From: Typha latifolia
Lineage: Eukaryota > Streptophyta > Magnoliopsida > Poales > Typhaceae
Assembly (NCBI GenBank): GCA_019914945.1
Contig: CM034101.1
Location: 3,979,188-4,043,187, forward strand
DNA length: 64,000 nucleotides
Direction: 5' to 3'
The position numbers were made by a program, and so were the translations under genes. The notes beneath the pieces were generated by a model. It did no database searches, was not told where the DNA came from, and was given only the letters and a program-made list of their open reading frames with translations. Of this stretch, positions 1 to 14,100 are shown piece after piece (position 1 is the stretch's first letter; each line of letters begins with the position of its first letter).

Positions 1-179
1 TTTTTTTTATGATAAAAAAGTTTGAGAATTTTGAATGTGTTTGTTTAAATACTCATGCGTATGCACTTCTCAATTTTTTATTTTACGTGAATAACCTTAC
101 AGAAGTTCCTTCATTGCGTTTAAAGCCTCCACTGTGCACACCGACAAGGTGGAACTACTTTTTAATCCTCCAAATTTAT

Positions 180-223
<44 letters not shown>

Positions 224-2975
224 TTATAACCTGCTAATTAAAAGGAATAGGTTGAGGTTAAATTATCCCACTTTCAGTTGAAAGAATGACATTAAGAACA
301 CAAGGGTCCCAGAGGAAAGCCACCTTCTGGGAGGAAAATGACAGCAAAGTGCTCCCTTTAAGCTACAAACAAAAAAAGTCTACTTGAGGTATTAGGAAAA
401 TGAGAATAAATTAGGTTCAAGGTAAAATGATAAAATCAATCCTTGTGGTTTTCACCTGGCATAGATTCACTTCATGCCGTTTCACTTTTCTAACAGAGAT
501 CCATGTCGTGGTTACATATCTATAAAATAAGACAAACATAGTTTAATATGATATAAAACAAGAGCTAATAAGAAAAGCCGAATCATACCTGAAACCGCCG
601 AAGCCCAAACTGGATTGATCGGGTTTAGATAACCTAAGAAGCATCCTATCCCTTAATCTTTCCCTCAGTCTCCACCATGACTTTGATTCGAAATCCTTCA
701 CAACATTCTCAGCCCTCTGCCTCTCTAATCCGCCTCTATTTAAAAATATATATATATATATATATATAACTTTTATTTTATTTTTTACTTTCTTTCTTTA
801 AGAAAATAGAGTCATGCTATTAAACTCACTCTCCAAGTTTAAGCTTATTTAAGGTTAAATAGAACATAAGAAATAACTATTAGAACGTACGTAAGAGGTG
901 TTCACTCTGTCTATTACTTGTCTGATGCCCTCCCGAACCCGGCGTAAGACTTTTTCGTGCCAAAATATGGCCAGGTTCCAAGGTAAGAGAGTCGAGTCCA
1001 ATCCGGTACAATATTTGGTGTGAAAAGACCTCCAATAGTCTCCCAAAAAAAAAAACCTCAGTTGATAGGTGAGTAGACTTAGCTCCATTCCACGGTCTCT
1101 TTTGGTACGTATTGTGTGCTGCAGCGTTCTTACTGGGTCTCTTTGCAGCAGCAGCCACGAAAAAAAAGAGGAAAAGAAAACATTCGGATTTGATTGGCGA
1201 GCCACCCAACGAACAGAACTCGCGCGAATCACGCGATCCAAACCCCGCTCTCGGGCTACTTTTTTCTTTTTCTTTTTCCTCTCGTCTCTCGCAAACTGGT
1301 TTTGGTTTCAAGGATGAACTTTAAAGGTGGAGTTGACATGCCACGCGTGTAGTCTTCTTGAGCAAATGATAAAAAAGAAGACACCCTTACCCTATCTTCT
1401 CTTTTGCATTCATTAGATATACTTCTTTCGTACAAATGATAAAAAAGTGTACGAAAGGACTGGCTTCTTCATGCCTACGCTACAGTCAGTAAATAATCTT
1501 TCTCAAATATCTAGTTTCTTAAAAGTAAGTATAGATCACAAGCAGACATATATAGACTTGTACTGTTGATAGGGAAGAGTTTCAGGCTATATTATTTATT
1601 AATCCTATACATTTTGATCACGTAGGCATCCAAGTTGTTAACTGCATCTAGTTGTCTCAAACCCCATTGATTTACCTGAAGCTTTATTCTTTAGCATTTG
1701 ATTCTATCAGTCGAGAACTCAGTTCATGATGCGTTATATCTATTCCTTTGGCATTTCAATCCTAACAGTCTAGTCTTAATACAAGAGAATCTTGTGTCCA
1801 TATCACCGGTTAGAGGTGCAGAGTTTTTTTTTTAAATTAAAAAAAAAGAGGAGAGGAATCTCAAGCCTAGTCAACAGTATTGTGAATATATATAGAGAGA
1901 GGAAAGAAAGTAGCCCAGCCGATGTCCTATGGCCATATATGTTAGGTGTTACTCTCGATTAACCCATGCTTTGCAAATGAGAATAGATGTCGATATTTTG
2001 GAGCACATATTGTGAAGTCTAACTAGCTCATATGTTTGATATCAACTCAAAATCAAGTCGAAATGACTAGAAAATTCACTCACATAGCATGGGTTTGTTA
2101 AAATTACTGTTCTTTATCAACTTAAATTTCTAGATTAATTTATTAGACGTCAAACTGTAGGGTCCAATTGAATTGAAATTACATGTATATATCAAACTAT
2201 AGTTTTGTTAGGATACAATTCTAGTGGGATCGTGACACCTAATTTAGGTATTCTTTCACTCCACCAATATGATCATTGCATTAAGAACCTTCATGTGAAT
2301 TAATTTGGCATCATGTAGAGCATCAAAGAGGAGAACCAGGATAAGTACTCCATATCAACTATGCCGCTAAGAGATATAGAGTCATACTATTTGCATAACA
2401 TTTCCATATGCCCTCCAAGTACTAGCTTGCATCACTATACTTGTGTCCTAGGCTCACTAGTCATTCTAGTACTCCATCAGCCAAACCTTAATCTCATAAT
2501 TGCTAAATACCAAAGAGCACTGAAAGCTTCTACTTTCCCAATGATATATCCACCCAAAAAAGGAGAGAAAGAAATGCCAGGCAGATATCGATTAAACGAA
2601 ACAAAAAATACATCAATCTTGTATAGTTTAGTATTTCTTGATCTTGTACAACTGTGATCTCAGCTCTAAGTCAAAAAAAGAAGAAGAAGATAAATCTCAC
2701 AAGGGGGGTTTCTTTAGAATTAATTGTTGGTTTCGATCTGTAACTTCACCTCCAGTAATACCTATCTCCTCCGTCTACTTGATTTGACATGGAAAAGGAA
2801 ATCCACCAGAGACGTTCCCTTTCCCCTTACATCTCCTTCTCTTCGTTGGTCTTGGGTCTATTTCGTATTATAGAGTTCTTCCCTTCTCTCATCGCCGCTT
2901 ATTCCATTTACTACTCTCTGATCTCCTCCAACTCTGAATAATCCTGGGCTTTGTTATTCTTAACAAGGATAACAG
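1..2975. other. Intergenic region upstream of KNOX, no gene recognised
   Basis: No reading frame here resembles a known protein. The stretch holds two AT microsatellites (about 182-218 and 747-769). A moderately GC-richer patch lies at about 1,080-1,320, with pyrimidine tracts near its end that could be a decayed promoter or leader. The last 200 bases (about 2,750-2,975) are CT-rich and probably form the 5' leader and promoter of the KNOX gene. No exon could be supported. Confidence 0.5.
182..218. repeat. (AT)n microsatellite
   Basis: An uninterrupted run of alternating T and A. Similar arrays lie at about 747-769, 3,970-4,009 (KNOX intron 3) and 38,420-38,462. Confidence 0.95.
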
Positions 2976-3967
2976 ATGGAGGAGTTATCCCATCTGGGTA
3001 GTAGCAGCAATCCAAGTGGTCCAAATTCTCCACAGGTTAAGTACTATAATCAGCACAGCTTCTTAACTCAACCAGTACTTAAATCTGAGGCTGGATCTTC
3101 TCAATACCTACCTCAAAGGCAAGCAATACAACGCGAAGATTTCGATGCAATCAAGGCCAAGATCATGTCTCACCCTAAGTATCCCACCCTTCTCGGAGCC
3201 TACATGGACTGCCAAAAGGTTACACAATTTATTCCACCTCTCAAATTTTCTAACCTTCTTCTCTTATTAGTAACAAAAATTTAGCATCTCTCTAGATTGG
3301 AGCTCCACCGGCGGTCGTCGATCGGTTCTCCACCATCGCCCGAGAACTCAATTCGCATCCATGTAGCCACCGACACGAGTCTTCATCTGACCCTGAGCTT
3401 GATCGATTCATGGTGCTCTTATACATATATAATTAACCATCTTGGTCTCTTATACTGTGTCATGGCTAATGTGGATACATGTTAATTGTGATATAGGAGG
3501 CATACTGTGATATGCTGGTGAAGTACCAAGAAGAGTTAACGAGGCCTATCCAAGAGGCAGCTGATTTCTTCAAAAGGGTGGAGACCCAACTCGGTTCTCT
3601 CACTAGTGGTACTTCTAATCTATTCTTTACCTCAGATTTTACTTTTGAGCTTTAACTTATCGCACTAGTTACGTTAATTTTTGAGCTTGTAAATATCTAC
3701 ATAAAAGATGTAGGATATTTCTGACTGGCAGTGGTGTTAGGGTTCTGATATAGCTAGAAAATGGTAGTCGTAAAGCAAGTACGTATGTTTATAATGTTAC
3801 GAGAATGGAAAGAAAAGAAAGCCTTGACTGCTTTAGATCTTACCTTCTTTTACTATAGAGACATTCCTTTGCTTTGTTACTACTATATGATGATATGATG
3901 ATAGGATGTATGGGTGGGACAATAGTAGCCTAGTACTATAATACTTATCACGAGGCTACAGTTAACA

Positions 3968-4010
<43 letters not shown>

Positions 4011-7000
4011 ACCTCTTGTTCATTAATTTCCTTACTTGATTAGTTTATTTTAGTTTCTTTCAATAATCTGAAACATTTTCACTAGGCAAATGGCTTAGGC
4101 CACAATCTTAATTACAGCATTATTCAATTCTATATAAGAAAGAATGGTGCGCAATAAGCTAACGGTTTCGGTGCTGACAAATGATCACTAAGCGACATAT
4201 TTAGGGTTCCAAGGAGAGTCCTACCTCGAGAATAATTGTACCATTCTTAGCTTTGTTTTCTTAATATGGTATTGTTAACACCATCTTCTCTCTCTACACC
4301 ATATAGGTCATAGTAGATTTATAATTAATACAAGTCTATATATAAAGTCATGAGATGCTGTTCTTACATATCTAGTGTTACCCCATAAGGCAACAGTTTG
4401 TAGCTACTTCCACTGGTAGCATATATAGTGTACTATTTCTGGGCTAGATCCCCTCAAAAAGAGTCATGCTGTAGTGCTTGGAGAGATATACACAGCACGA
4501 GCATAGTGGCGCCATGGCAATAACATCAAAGGTATTAAGAGACCTTATTTTATTATATATATTATTGGGTTTTGATTTCCAACTATAGGTTTTTAGTCAA
4601 TTAGAAGTATCAGAGTCTTCTCTACTGTTTGGGAATCTTTTCTTCTACCAACTGTGGTACTATGTTAGATAATGCTGCACTTGGATTGTTTTCCTGATTA
4701 CATTCAACATTATCACCATGGATATCAAATTCCCTTCGCCGCCCTGATGAGATAGAGCCTTCGACATTCTGAATGATATCGCGAAGAAGATAGAAGTATC
4801 GATCCCTCTATTAGGCAAAAGAACCCAAACACATGAGAACACGCCGATAACAACTAGATACTAAAAAACAACCAGAATCATTGAAGCCTTGAGTCTCAAC
4901 TATTTATAAAGACATTTCTAAAAGCTTTTAGCTTAGCATTTGTAATTTAGGTAAGGGTGTAGCTAGTAGTTTGCTCTTTTCAATTCCTTTTCTCCCTTCA
5001 TCTATACACAAATTTATATTTACTCAAATGTTAGTGTTCAAACTATTTCTCATATAAAGGGTACTTTCCAGATACTGCCATATTTGTAAATGAAGGTACC
5101 ATGTAAATTAAGTGAGGTAGTTTTCATAAATGGACAAGGGTTTTCACCATGTAATGCACTTCAGCAAAGTGAAGTATTTCGATTCATGCATTAAAATCTT
5201 CGTACCGACTAATGTTAAGTATAGTCTGACGTGATTATCCCTACGAATAATCTCTAAATGATTCAAGCTAGCGAATATATCCTAAAGATTCAGTCAGAAA
5301 TAGGATGAACAATTTACACTGAATTCGATAGACATGGATTTGCTGCTTAAACTAGTTTCTCTCACGTTGTTTATTCTCAACGAATAAAGCTGCTTACTTG
5401 ATGTATGTCTGTTTGCAATGAGAAGAAGCATGAAATCTACATGATACTTACTATTCTTGCCAAAATTTAGTGTTAAGCTTATTTTAGAGCTAACTCTAGG
5501 GCAAATGCATCCAACTTTAATTTTTCATTCATCGTGTAACATTTTAGATATTTTCCTGTGGAACCTGCAGACGAGAAATGTGAAGTTGTTGGTTCATCTA
5601 AAGAGGACCAAGAAGCAAGTGGAGGAGAAGGCGAACTCCTGGACATCGATCCTCGCACAGAAGAGAAAGAGCTAAAGAACCACCTTCTGAAGAAGTACAG
5701 TGGCTACTTAGGCAGCCTTAGGCAAGAGCTCTCCAAGAAGAAGAAGAAAGGAAAGTTACCAAGAGAGGCCAGGCAGAAGCTACTCAGCTGGTGGGAGCTG
5801 CACTACAAATGGCCATATCCATCGGTATGATAGATAGTCTTGACAATTTCTTTATCTCTTTGCTCGCCAATGGGATAGAACTTAGCTGGTGGGTGCTTAT
5901 ATTTTAGAGTATCCCTAGGTTCAAATTCTAGCAACATCGGTTTAATTGGGACATCATTAAGCTCCCATTTCTCTCTCTGTCTAAAAAGATATATATCTCC
6001 TCTTTGCTCATATAAGGTGGCTAAGATCTAGGGCTAATTAGATATGAATCTTTTGGTCATATAAGGATGTCCTCTTTGATGAAGGCAGGAAGGCTTTGGG
6101 AACAAAATCCTTCTTTTTTTTCCCTTTGTTAGTGAGTTTGTACAAGAGCTTGTTGGGATATTGAGTTTGTTATGAGGTACTACCTGGTAGTATGGCATTA
6201 CTACTATAACTAAAGGCATCCTAGTGGATAATACTCCACAAATGTAAGATCTACTGAGGACAAGATTTAAGCACCTTAGATATAAATCTAGTTACAGAAA
6301 GTACAGTATTTCTGTCAGATTGGGTTATGTCCCTTTGTGTAACCATTTCAAATTACTTAATAACTTGCAATTTTCATCTTTCTTTGAGAGATCAATAAAT
6401 TTGCAGGCCGAGTTGAGCACCCACCCTAGCAAGAGATTGGATAAGAAAAGATTCATGTTTATAATCTGTCGGACATATTGACATATTAGCAGTAGTTTTT
6501 TTAAGGACTTCGTTTTGTTATATGATCGAGTGATCCAAAAAGTTATAAGATAACAGCTATGTCATAAACTAAATATGCTCCTTCACATGAGGTTTCTGTA
6601 CATAGCTTGTTGGCATATGATAGATACATTAAGAAGATGTGGCTATAAGGGATTAATTGTGGTTTGAACTGATGCCCTGATATTATGTTAAATAACAAGA
6701 TGAACTAGAAAGTCGAAGTTGTTGGGTAATTGAACCAACAATGTATTCATAATTGTCTTCCTTGTGGCACTAGGATTCTATTCAAAAACCTGGCTTAACA
6801 CGTCTATTTTTGCAAGCAGGAAACAGAGAAGGTAGCACTGGCAGAAACTACAGGCCTTGACCAGAAGCAGATCAACAACTGGTTCATAAACCAGAGGAAG
6901 CGGCATTGGAAACCATCAGAAGACATGCAATTTGTTGTGATGGATAGCTTCCATCCACCAAGTACTGCCACTCTCTTAATGGAAGGGCAGTTTACAAGTA

Positions 7001-7026
7001 ATGGTATGTATCGCTTTGGCCCGTGA
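2976..7026 (+). CDS. Class I KNOX homeobox transcription factor (KNOTTED1-like)
   Basis: Nuclear TALE-homeodomain transcription factor of the class I KNOX family, which maintains shoot meristem identity. Five exons: 2976-3218, 3296-3412, 3497-3608, 5571-5824 and 6820-7026. Together they give 933 nt, or 310 residues, with every junction in frame. KNOX1 starts near residue 52 ([18 protein letters not shown]) and runs through exon 2. KNOX2 is in exons 2-3 ([15 protein letters not shown]). The ELK domain ([20 protein letters not shown]) and homeodomain are in exons 4-5. The homeodomain has the TALE Pro-Tyr-Pro insertion and the [11 protein letters not shown] recognition helix. The KNOX2 and ELK sequences fit class I rather than class II. 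The C-terminus ends FGP. Intron 3 (about 2 kb) carries an AT microsatellite and intron 4 a possible SINE. Which class I subgroup it belongs to (KN1/STM, BP or KNAT2/6 type) is not decided. Confidence 0.93.
3970..4009. repeat. (AT)n microsatellite in KNOX intron 3
   Basis: About 20 perfect AT dinucleotide units inside the third intron of the KNOX gene. Confidence 0.95.
5878..5995 (+). mobile_element. Possible tRNA-derived SINE remnant in KNOX intron 4
   Basis: TAGCTGGTGGG at 5883-5893 resembles a tRNA/SINE A box. GGTTCAAATTC at 5918-5928 resembles a B box. The spacing is tRNA-like, and a CT-rich tail ending near 5,985 follows. No cloverleaf can be drawn, so this is not a tRNA gene. The call rests on two short motifs only. 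Confidence 0.35.
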
Positions 7027-8114
7027 TGTGTTTGCTGCCATGGCTAGCTAGGTTAGAAGCTCCAAGATGCAGATGGGAGTACATATAGTCGATATGAGTG
7101 CTCACAGTGACGTGTCATATTTCTTCTTCAGTACTAATTACACTCCTTTTTTTTTAAGTTATGTAAAGAAACTTGGTAATGCTACCTCTAGTTAATTGGT
7201 ATTGCAGAGATTCTGTTTGGCAGAAACTGGGATGTATTGATTGCTGAATTAATAACCTGACGCATTTTTTTCATCTTCGCATTTGTGAGCTATAGCAAAA
7301 CATCAAATCACCAAAGCTGCTGACATGAAATTAATTGTAATACTAAAATCGAAACAATAATTCTACTAGATGTGAAGTTTATGCCGCATCCAGAAAGAAG
7401 TAATCAGACCTGCAGACATACAACCAAAAAGGGGAAGTGCACTTGAATAGTGAAACCAAGGAAACACAAGTAAACAACATTATAGAAGATGAAATAGCCT
7501 CGTTACGTTCATGAGGTAATTGAAGATCCATTGTAAGACAAAAGAGGAGAACAATTTAGTCTCAAAATCCGAGGCAAAGGGCCATCCTTTTGATACATGG
7601 ATCGAGTGGGTGTGACAATGTTCTAAGATAGAAGAAACTGGTAGTGAAAAGGAATATGTGCTGCTGTGAGACAGAAATGACTGCAAAAATATAGCCAAAT
7701 GAATATGGCTAAGAATTATGTATGCTAGAGCATTAGCCATAGAATTGGAGAAATGCGTTCACCTGAAGTGTCAGTGGTACAAATCATATCACGTTAAATG
7801 TGTTACAAACAACAATAGAAGAAATTATACATATTATACCACACGAGTCAATCGGCATTAAGTCCAAACATCTTGTACTTCTTTTAGTCAAGAAAATAAC
7901 CAGCTAATGTGATTACTGATACAGCAAAGTCTCCTGGTGAACATCTGAAGACACAAATTTGTTACTAGAAGACTCCAAATAGACCAATATCGTCATATTA
8001 TCAGGGAGACGATGCCCTTGATGCGATACACAACAAGAATATTTGATGACAACAGTAAAATGAAAACAACAGAAGACTCTCTGTAGCATGAGATAATTAC
8101 TGCAGAACCTGAAA
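7027..8114. other. Convergent intergenic region between KNOX and the E2 gene
   Basis: About 1.1 kb of AT-rich DNA that should hold the 3' UTRs of two convergent genes. A poly-T tract lies near 7,148. No coding signal is seen. Confidence 0.6.
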
Positions 8115-11100
8115 CTATGTAGATTCAATTGATTTACGGGCACATCGCCGGACTCTCCTGAAAGAATATGGATCAGAACCCAAAGATATAAGCAATTTTA
8201 CATAATCTTTAAATTTTATGTCAAACATTACTAAAAAAATTATTGTTTCACATACTTGTTGTAGGCCTGAATATCATGCTGAAACATGTGAGCCGCCTCA
8301 GAATTTGCAGGGCTTGCAGGGTTTGGGTCAGTTAGAAGTGACTGCAGAAATTACCAGTCAAAAACTCTTTTACCAACCACAGAAATGCCCCACTCACCAG
8401 TGCGTACACACATAACACAAGCACAAGCATTTCCACACATAAGTATGCGTTCAGGTGCAGACCCAAACAGAAGCATGCAAGCACGAATTCAATACATGAA
8501 CAGACACATATAACATGCATAGAAACAGAGTGACGAGTTTACATGAGTTGCAAGGTATAAGAGACCAACCTGGATAGATGTCAATATTGTACAGACATTG
8601 TGACAGGGAGACCATGCATCCTGAATGATATCCATGCAAAGCGTGCCATCATTATAAACTGCCAAAGTTGAAGATCATGAGGTTATGCCAGAACTTAACA
8701 TAAACATCTACTTATGCATTTTCCTACATTAAAGAAAGTGAAATAAACGGTACCTAATCCATGGCAACTTTTTCTGTTCAAGATTATGTGGACATTCACT
8801 ATTATTGTCATCCTATTTGTAAGAATTATTACCTTCATCGAATAAGAATAACTGAGATCCTAGTGAAAATAGTCTAACATAAAATCAGAGACAAGCAACA
8901 TGTAAAGAAATCCAACTTGATTGGAAAATGCATAAGGCCATCAAACTGTGAAACAATAATTCTCTGAATTGCAATTTAATCCATAACTTTGACCAAAATA
9001 TCCTCCAAAGATGACTCAAAAATTTAGTATCTATATCTAATGTGAATGATTTTGGAATGCCATGCAAACGAGCAATTTACTTAAAATATAAGTTTGCTAA
9101 AAGAGTGCATCGGATGTCTCTTGACATGCAATGAAATGAGCTATTTCTTGAACTGATTCACAACTACAGACACATAATCAACTCTACGAACAGTTCGGAG
9201 CAATCCAAGCACAAAATCCATGGTGATGTATTCCCAAAGGGCTGTAGGGACAGGTGTACAAACTAGTGTTTTCTTTGTGTCCTTTTGAAAGATTGACTAA
9301 GTGACCTTTTACAGATTGTTCCACATCTCTACGCATTTTTGGCCAAAGGTATCTCTCTCGATCTAAAGCAAGCATCTTATGTCTGCCAAAATAACCTCCT
9401 AAAACTCCACTGTGTAATTTATGAACCAAACTCTCTCAGTGATCCAACAAAAATACATAATCATATGCCTCTAAACAAGTACCCCTCCTAGACAATGAAT
9501 TCAGCAGTTGGATCTACCTCATCAATCTGACATGACTCTAATATAAGTCCAATATATGGATCATCCTTATATTCACATCTTAACTAACAAATGAGATTGA
9601 TGGCTCAAAGTATCCATGACTTCATTGATTACAACGGGATGGTGTCTCAGATGAAAAGTGCATTGCAAGAAAGCTGTCCATTTTACATGTCACTTATTAA
9701 GGTTTCTTTGTGAATTTAACTAGCACAAGCCTTCATAGTCAGAATTAAGTATGACATCTCGCTGAATCATGTAATGTCTTGAATGTCTCAATGCTTGAAC
9801 AATGGCATAGAATTCAAGATCAAAAGTGAAATATCTTTTTCAGCGTCATTTAGTTTCTCACTAAAAAACGCTATATGTCATCCTTCCTGGCTAAGGACTG
9901 TACCTATGCCTATGTTGGAGGTATCACAATCGACTTCCAAAACATTTCTGAAGTCAAGAGGTGCTAAGAGCCTAGGACACAAGCACTTGTCATGTTAGCC
10001 TTCACAGGTAAAAGCTCTTGTTATCTGAGAATTAATTATAATATGCTAGCCTTCAAACAGTCAGCCGCAAGAGTATTTAATAGCTTCCACCTTAGCAAGG
10101 ACCAACCTTGATACCCTCTGCTCATACGATGTATCCAAGGAAGATGAGACTATCAATCTGAAAAGTACACTTCCTTAGGTTGACATATAGTTGATTTGTT
10201 CTCAAGGTATATAGTATTTCCCTCAAGTGATTTAGGGGGCAAGTGTTGTAGATCAAAATGTCATATACAACAACAAACTTTCTAATGAAAGGTCCAAGGA
10301 TTTGGTTCATTGTGTGCATAAAGATACTAGGCATAGTTCCAAGTTTCGGCTGATTCCGATCTATGGTCCCCAACTTTTTGAAATGGTTTATATCTGTTCT
10401 CAGATCCGATCAAAATCTAACTTGAGGACATCAATTATTTGATGTTCTAGCTCTCTCTCCCCCTCCCCCCCCCTACCGGCGACAACCAACACATATCCCA
10501 ACGATCTCGACGTCCAACAATATACTACAACCAAGATTCGGCAATCTCGACCTTCGGCGACCTCATGTTAGTATTTTTTTATTTTTTTCACTTTCTTATC
10601 GTTCTCTCTCTACTCTCTCTAGCTCCCTATCTCTTTCTTTCTCTCTTTCCTCCAAAGACAAAGAGAGCGGGGAGAAAGAGGGAGGAAGAGAAGAAAAGAG
10701 ATACGAGAGAGAAGAAATAAAAAAATTGCCTTGCAGTAGTAAGACAGAAAGGGAGGGAGAGAGAGAGGGGGGGGGGAGAGGAGGGAGAGAGAAGAAATGA
10801 AAGAAAAAAAATTGGCTTGCTACAGTAAGAGAAAGGGGAAGGAAAAAAAATTATCTTGGCAATAACGGAGAGGGAAAGAGAAAGAGAGCCAATTCAATAT
10901 TTATCAAAATTAAGTAACTTAATACATTTTTTAGCTTTTAGACTTCATATATGAATAATTGTTATTTTTAAATAATATTTAAAATTTTATGTAATTAAAA
11001 AATAATCTAATCTGATCCGGACAGCCAAGATGGCCGATACATATCGATTTTCTGAACGGCCAATCCTAATACTAAGTTTTGGAACCTTAAAACTAAAGGC

Positions 11101-14100
11101 ACTTGACAGATCAAATAGCATAACAAATCATTCATATAATTCTTCCCTAGTCTTGAAGTTGTTTTCCATTCATCTCTATATCGTCTTCTAATTTAATGAT
11201 ATCCCCTTTTGAAATCTACTTTGGAAAAGGTTTTCGCACCACTCAAACATATCTAACATGTCATCAAGCCTAGGTATAGGAAACATATAGTTGATAGCAA
11301 TCTTATTAATAGCACAACTATCAATGCACATTCTCTCGAGACCCATATTTCTTTGGTGTCAAGAGAGCGGGCACAACAAGTGGACTTAGATTTTTCGTAA
11401 TGTACCATTTTGCCAACAAATCAAATAACCTATCAATATATTTCCTGCTCAAATGGACTCAACGGATAGTTGCCAAAATCTCTAGTTTTGCAAAATGATT
11501 CTCAGTTAGTTCTTAGTGAAAGTGTAAGTGTTTGTTATCATGAAATGTATTTCTATTATATTACCATGGGTTCTAATAGGATATGACATCTCCGCAGGGG
11601 CAACATTACACAAAACTTCATCCCTTCATGACTTTCTAAATAATTTTCCACTAGACATTAATTAGCCACCAAGATCTTGCCCTCAACCTTAAAATGATGC
11701 TAATTTATAGGGATTATTCACTTTCTTAATTTTCAATTTAACTTTGTCCACCATTTATTGTGACATGAAGTTCTTAATGCTTCTGCTATCAATGATGACT
11801 GAACATAATTTCCCGTCTAAATGCATGTGGTGCAGAAAAGACTACACCTAAGTCACAAGTCCTCAGATGATGCTTTCTGGGTTACATACATGATCCGATG
11901 CATGACTAGAAATTGGCCTTCTACATCCCCAATAGTATCTTGTACAAGGATCAAAGGTGAAGCGACGTTTACCCTAAGGGGCCAAGGACCCCTTAAATCC
12001 TAGAACATTAGGGATTATTATAACTAGACTACAATATTTACTAGGTTAGAGTTTGTACCACACATGTTCTCAATTGATGTTGAACTAACCTATAGACCTA
12101 TTGAATGATTTCAAGTAAAATATATTTAAGCATATGAATATGCTTGTACTTAGATGTAGAGCAGGGATCCGTTGTGCAATTTGATGCAAAAAGAAAAACT
12201 ACTGCATGCAACCTATGCCTACAAGCAAACAAGCCCAAGGATAAATGTAACTCTGAAACCAATTTAGTGCAACTCAAAATTGTGAACAATATTGGAGAAT
12301 ATATAATTCAACAATACAGAGAACATAAGCAACAAACGATCACAAAGTCTCCTATTCAAATATAAGCAAGATGAATTTCAGTTCAACTTGACTTAACAAA
12401 CCAGCAAATCTGAAATGTATAACCAAAAGATATATAGGCAAAGAGAACAATGGATCGACAATTATACATAGATCAACCAAAATGGGTTAAAATAGGTTTA
12501 GGTTTGAAGCATGGTTTGAAGTTTCATCCGAAACCAAGATATTTAAACGTTTTGCTTCTCGAGCCATCCGATCCAAAAAAATGCCCCCCAAAACTAGCAT
12601 CCAACCGAAATAACTCTAATAACAATTTATTTAATGTATTATTTTAATTCTAAGTTGGATTTTACTTGAATCCAATTTGTACCTAACTCAATATCAACCT
12701 CATTGCTTAAATGTTACTATATTTTGTGTGATGCATCGAGAAATAAGCTAAAGAAAACTATTTAGCAAAAGAAGTATGACACAAATACAATGAAACCAAA
12801 AGTGTACTTGACCAAAACCAAAACCGAAATTTTGAACTATGGTTTGAAGAACTCATAGCTGATTATAGGATTTATGACCACAATAAGGTATAAATAGTAG
12901 CAGAGTATTGTTGGATCTCACCCGATCCAATGTGAGGAATATTGTTTAGCCTACCATCGACCTCAACTCTGATCACCAATAACCCTCATTCTATTGCTGA
13001 AAATTTCTTAAGACAACAGTAAATACATAGAAACAAAGAGAGTGGTAAGGTGTATTGACAAAAACCCAAAAGATTATAGGAGGTTTGTAGAGAGGAGATA
13101 AAAGGGGAGGGGGCATAATAGAGTGAGGAGAGGAGATAAAAAGGTGAAAACCACAAGGACTATGGGAGGGTGTATAGTAGAGTGAGGAGAGGAGACAAAA
13201 AGTGAAGACCCACAAGAACTATGGATGGGGGTAGAGTAGAATGAAGAGTAAAGAGATATCTATGTGGTAATGAAAGTGTATGATAACCTTCCAAAATAAT
13301 TCCTCTTTAGAGGATGTTTAGTTGCTAAAAAGTGGAGGGAAAAAAGTGCTTATTTTCAAGAATTTTTCTATTTTTTATATTTGGTTACAAAAATAATTTA
13401 AAAAAAGTGGCTTCTTTACCTACCGAAAATAGCTTCACTTTGACTTCTTTTATTGAAAGAAAAAAATTACTTCACTAAAGTGGGGCATTTTATAAGCTTA
13501 ACTTTCTAGCAACCAAAAACACCCTTACAAACTTCACAAAGAAGAGGGGAAAATCTTCTTTAAGAGGTTCAAAGGTTGAGAAGTTGAGGAGTTATGTTAG
13601 GAAGTCCAGTATTTATTTTGAAAAAATCTAAAGATTTAAGAAGTTAATGAGTTACATTGGGAAGTCCAAAGGTTGAAAAGAAATTATTATTTTCTTTTGA
13701 GGATTCTCAAAGGGTTGAGGCAACCCACTAACCTAATGTAGTCTGAAATGTCTACCTAGTCCAATAATCGATGCAATGGCCAAGCAAAATCATGTTGACA
13801 TCCCCTACACATTAGGCTAATATTAAAATTGTTTAGAAAACGCAAGTAAATAATCTAATTGCAAATTGATGTCACATCAATAATTCGTTAGTTGCTAATA
13901 AATAGTTCAAACCATTTAATTAGCTCTTGTATAATTTATAGTTTTATACCAAATTTACAGTTCTACAAGAAACTTGTATTCTCTTAATATTTATTGTAAA
14001 TTAAGCAAAAAGTGCTTCACAAATGTAGATGTCACATCCTTCAAAATATCTCCCTATCAAACGGTGTTAACTGATTTTACAATGAGCTAGAGGTAGGAAC

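Noticed and set aside
1069..1324. Possible short gene on either strand in the GC-richer patch
   Set aside because: Frames in several phases, none resembling a protein; no splice partners found.
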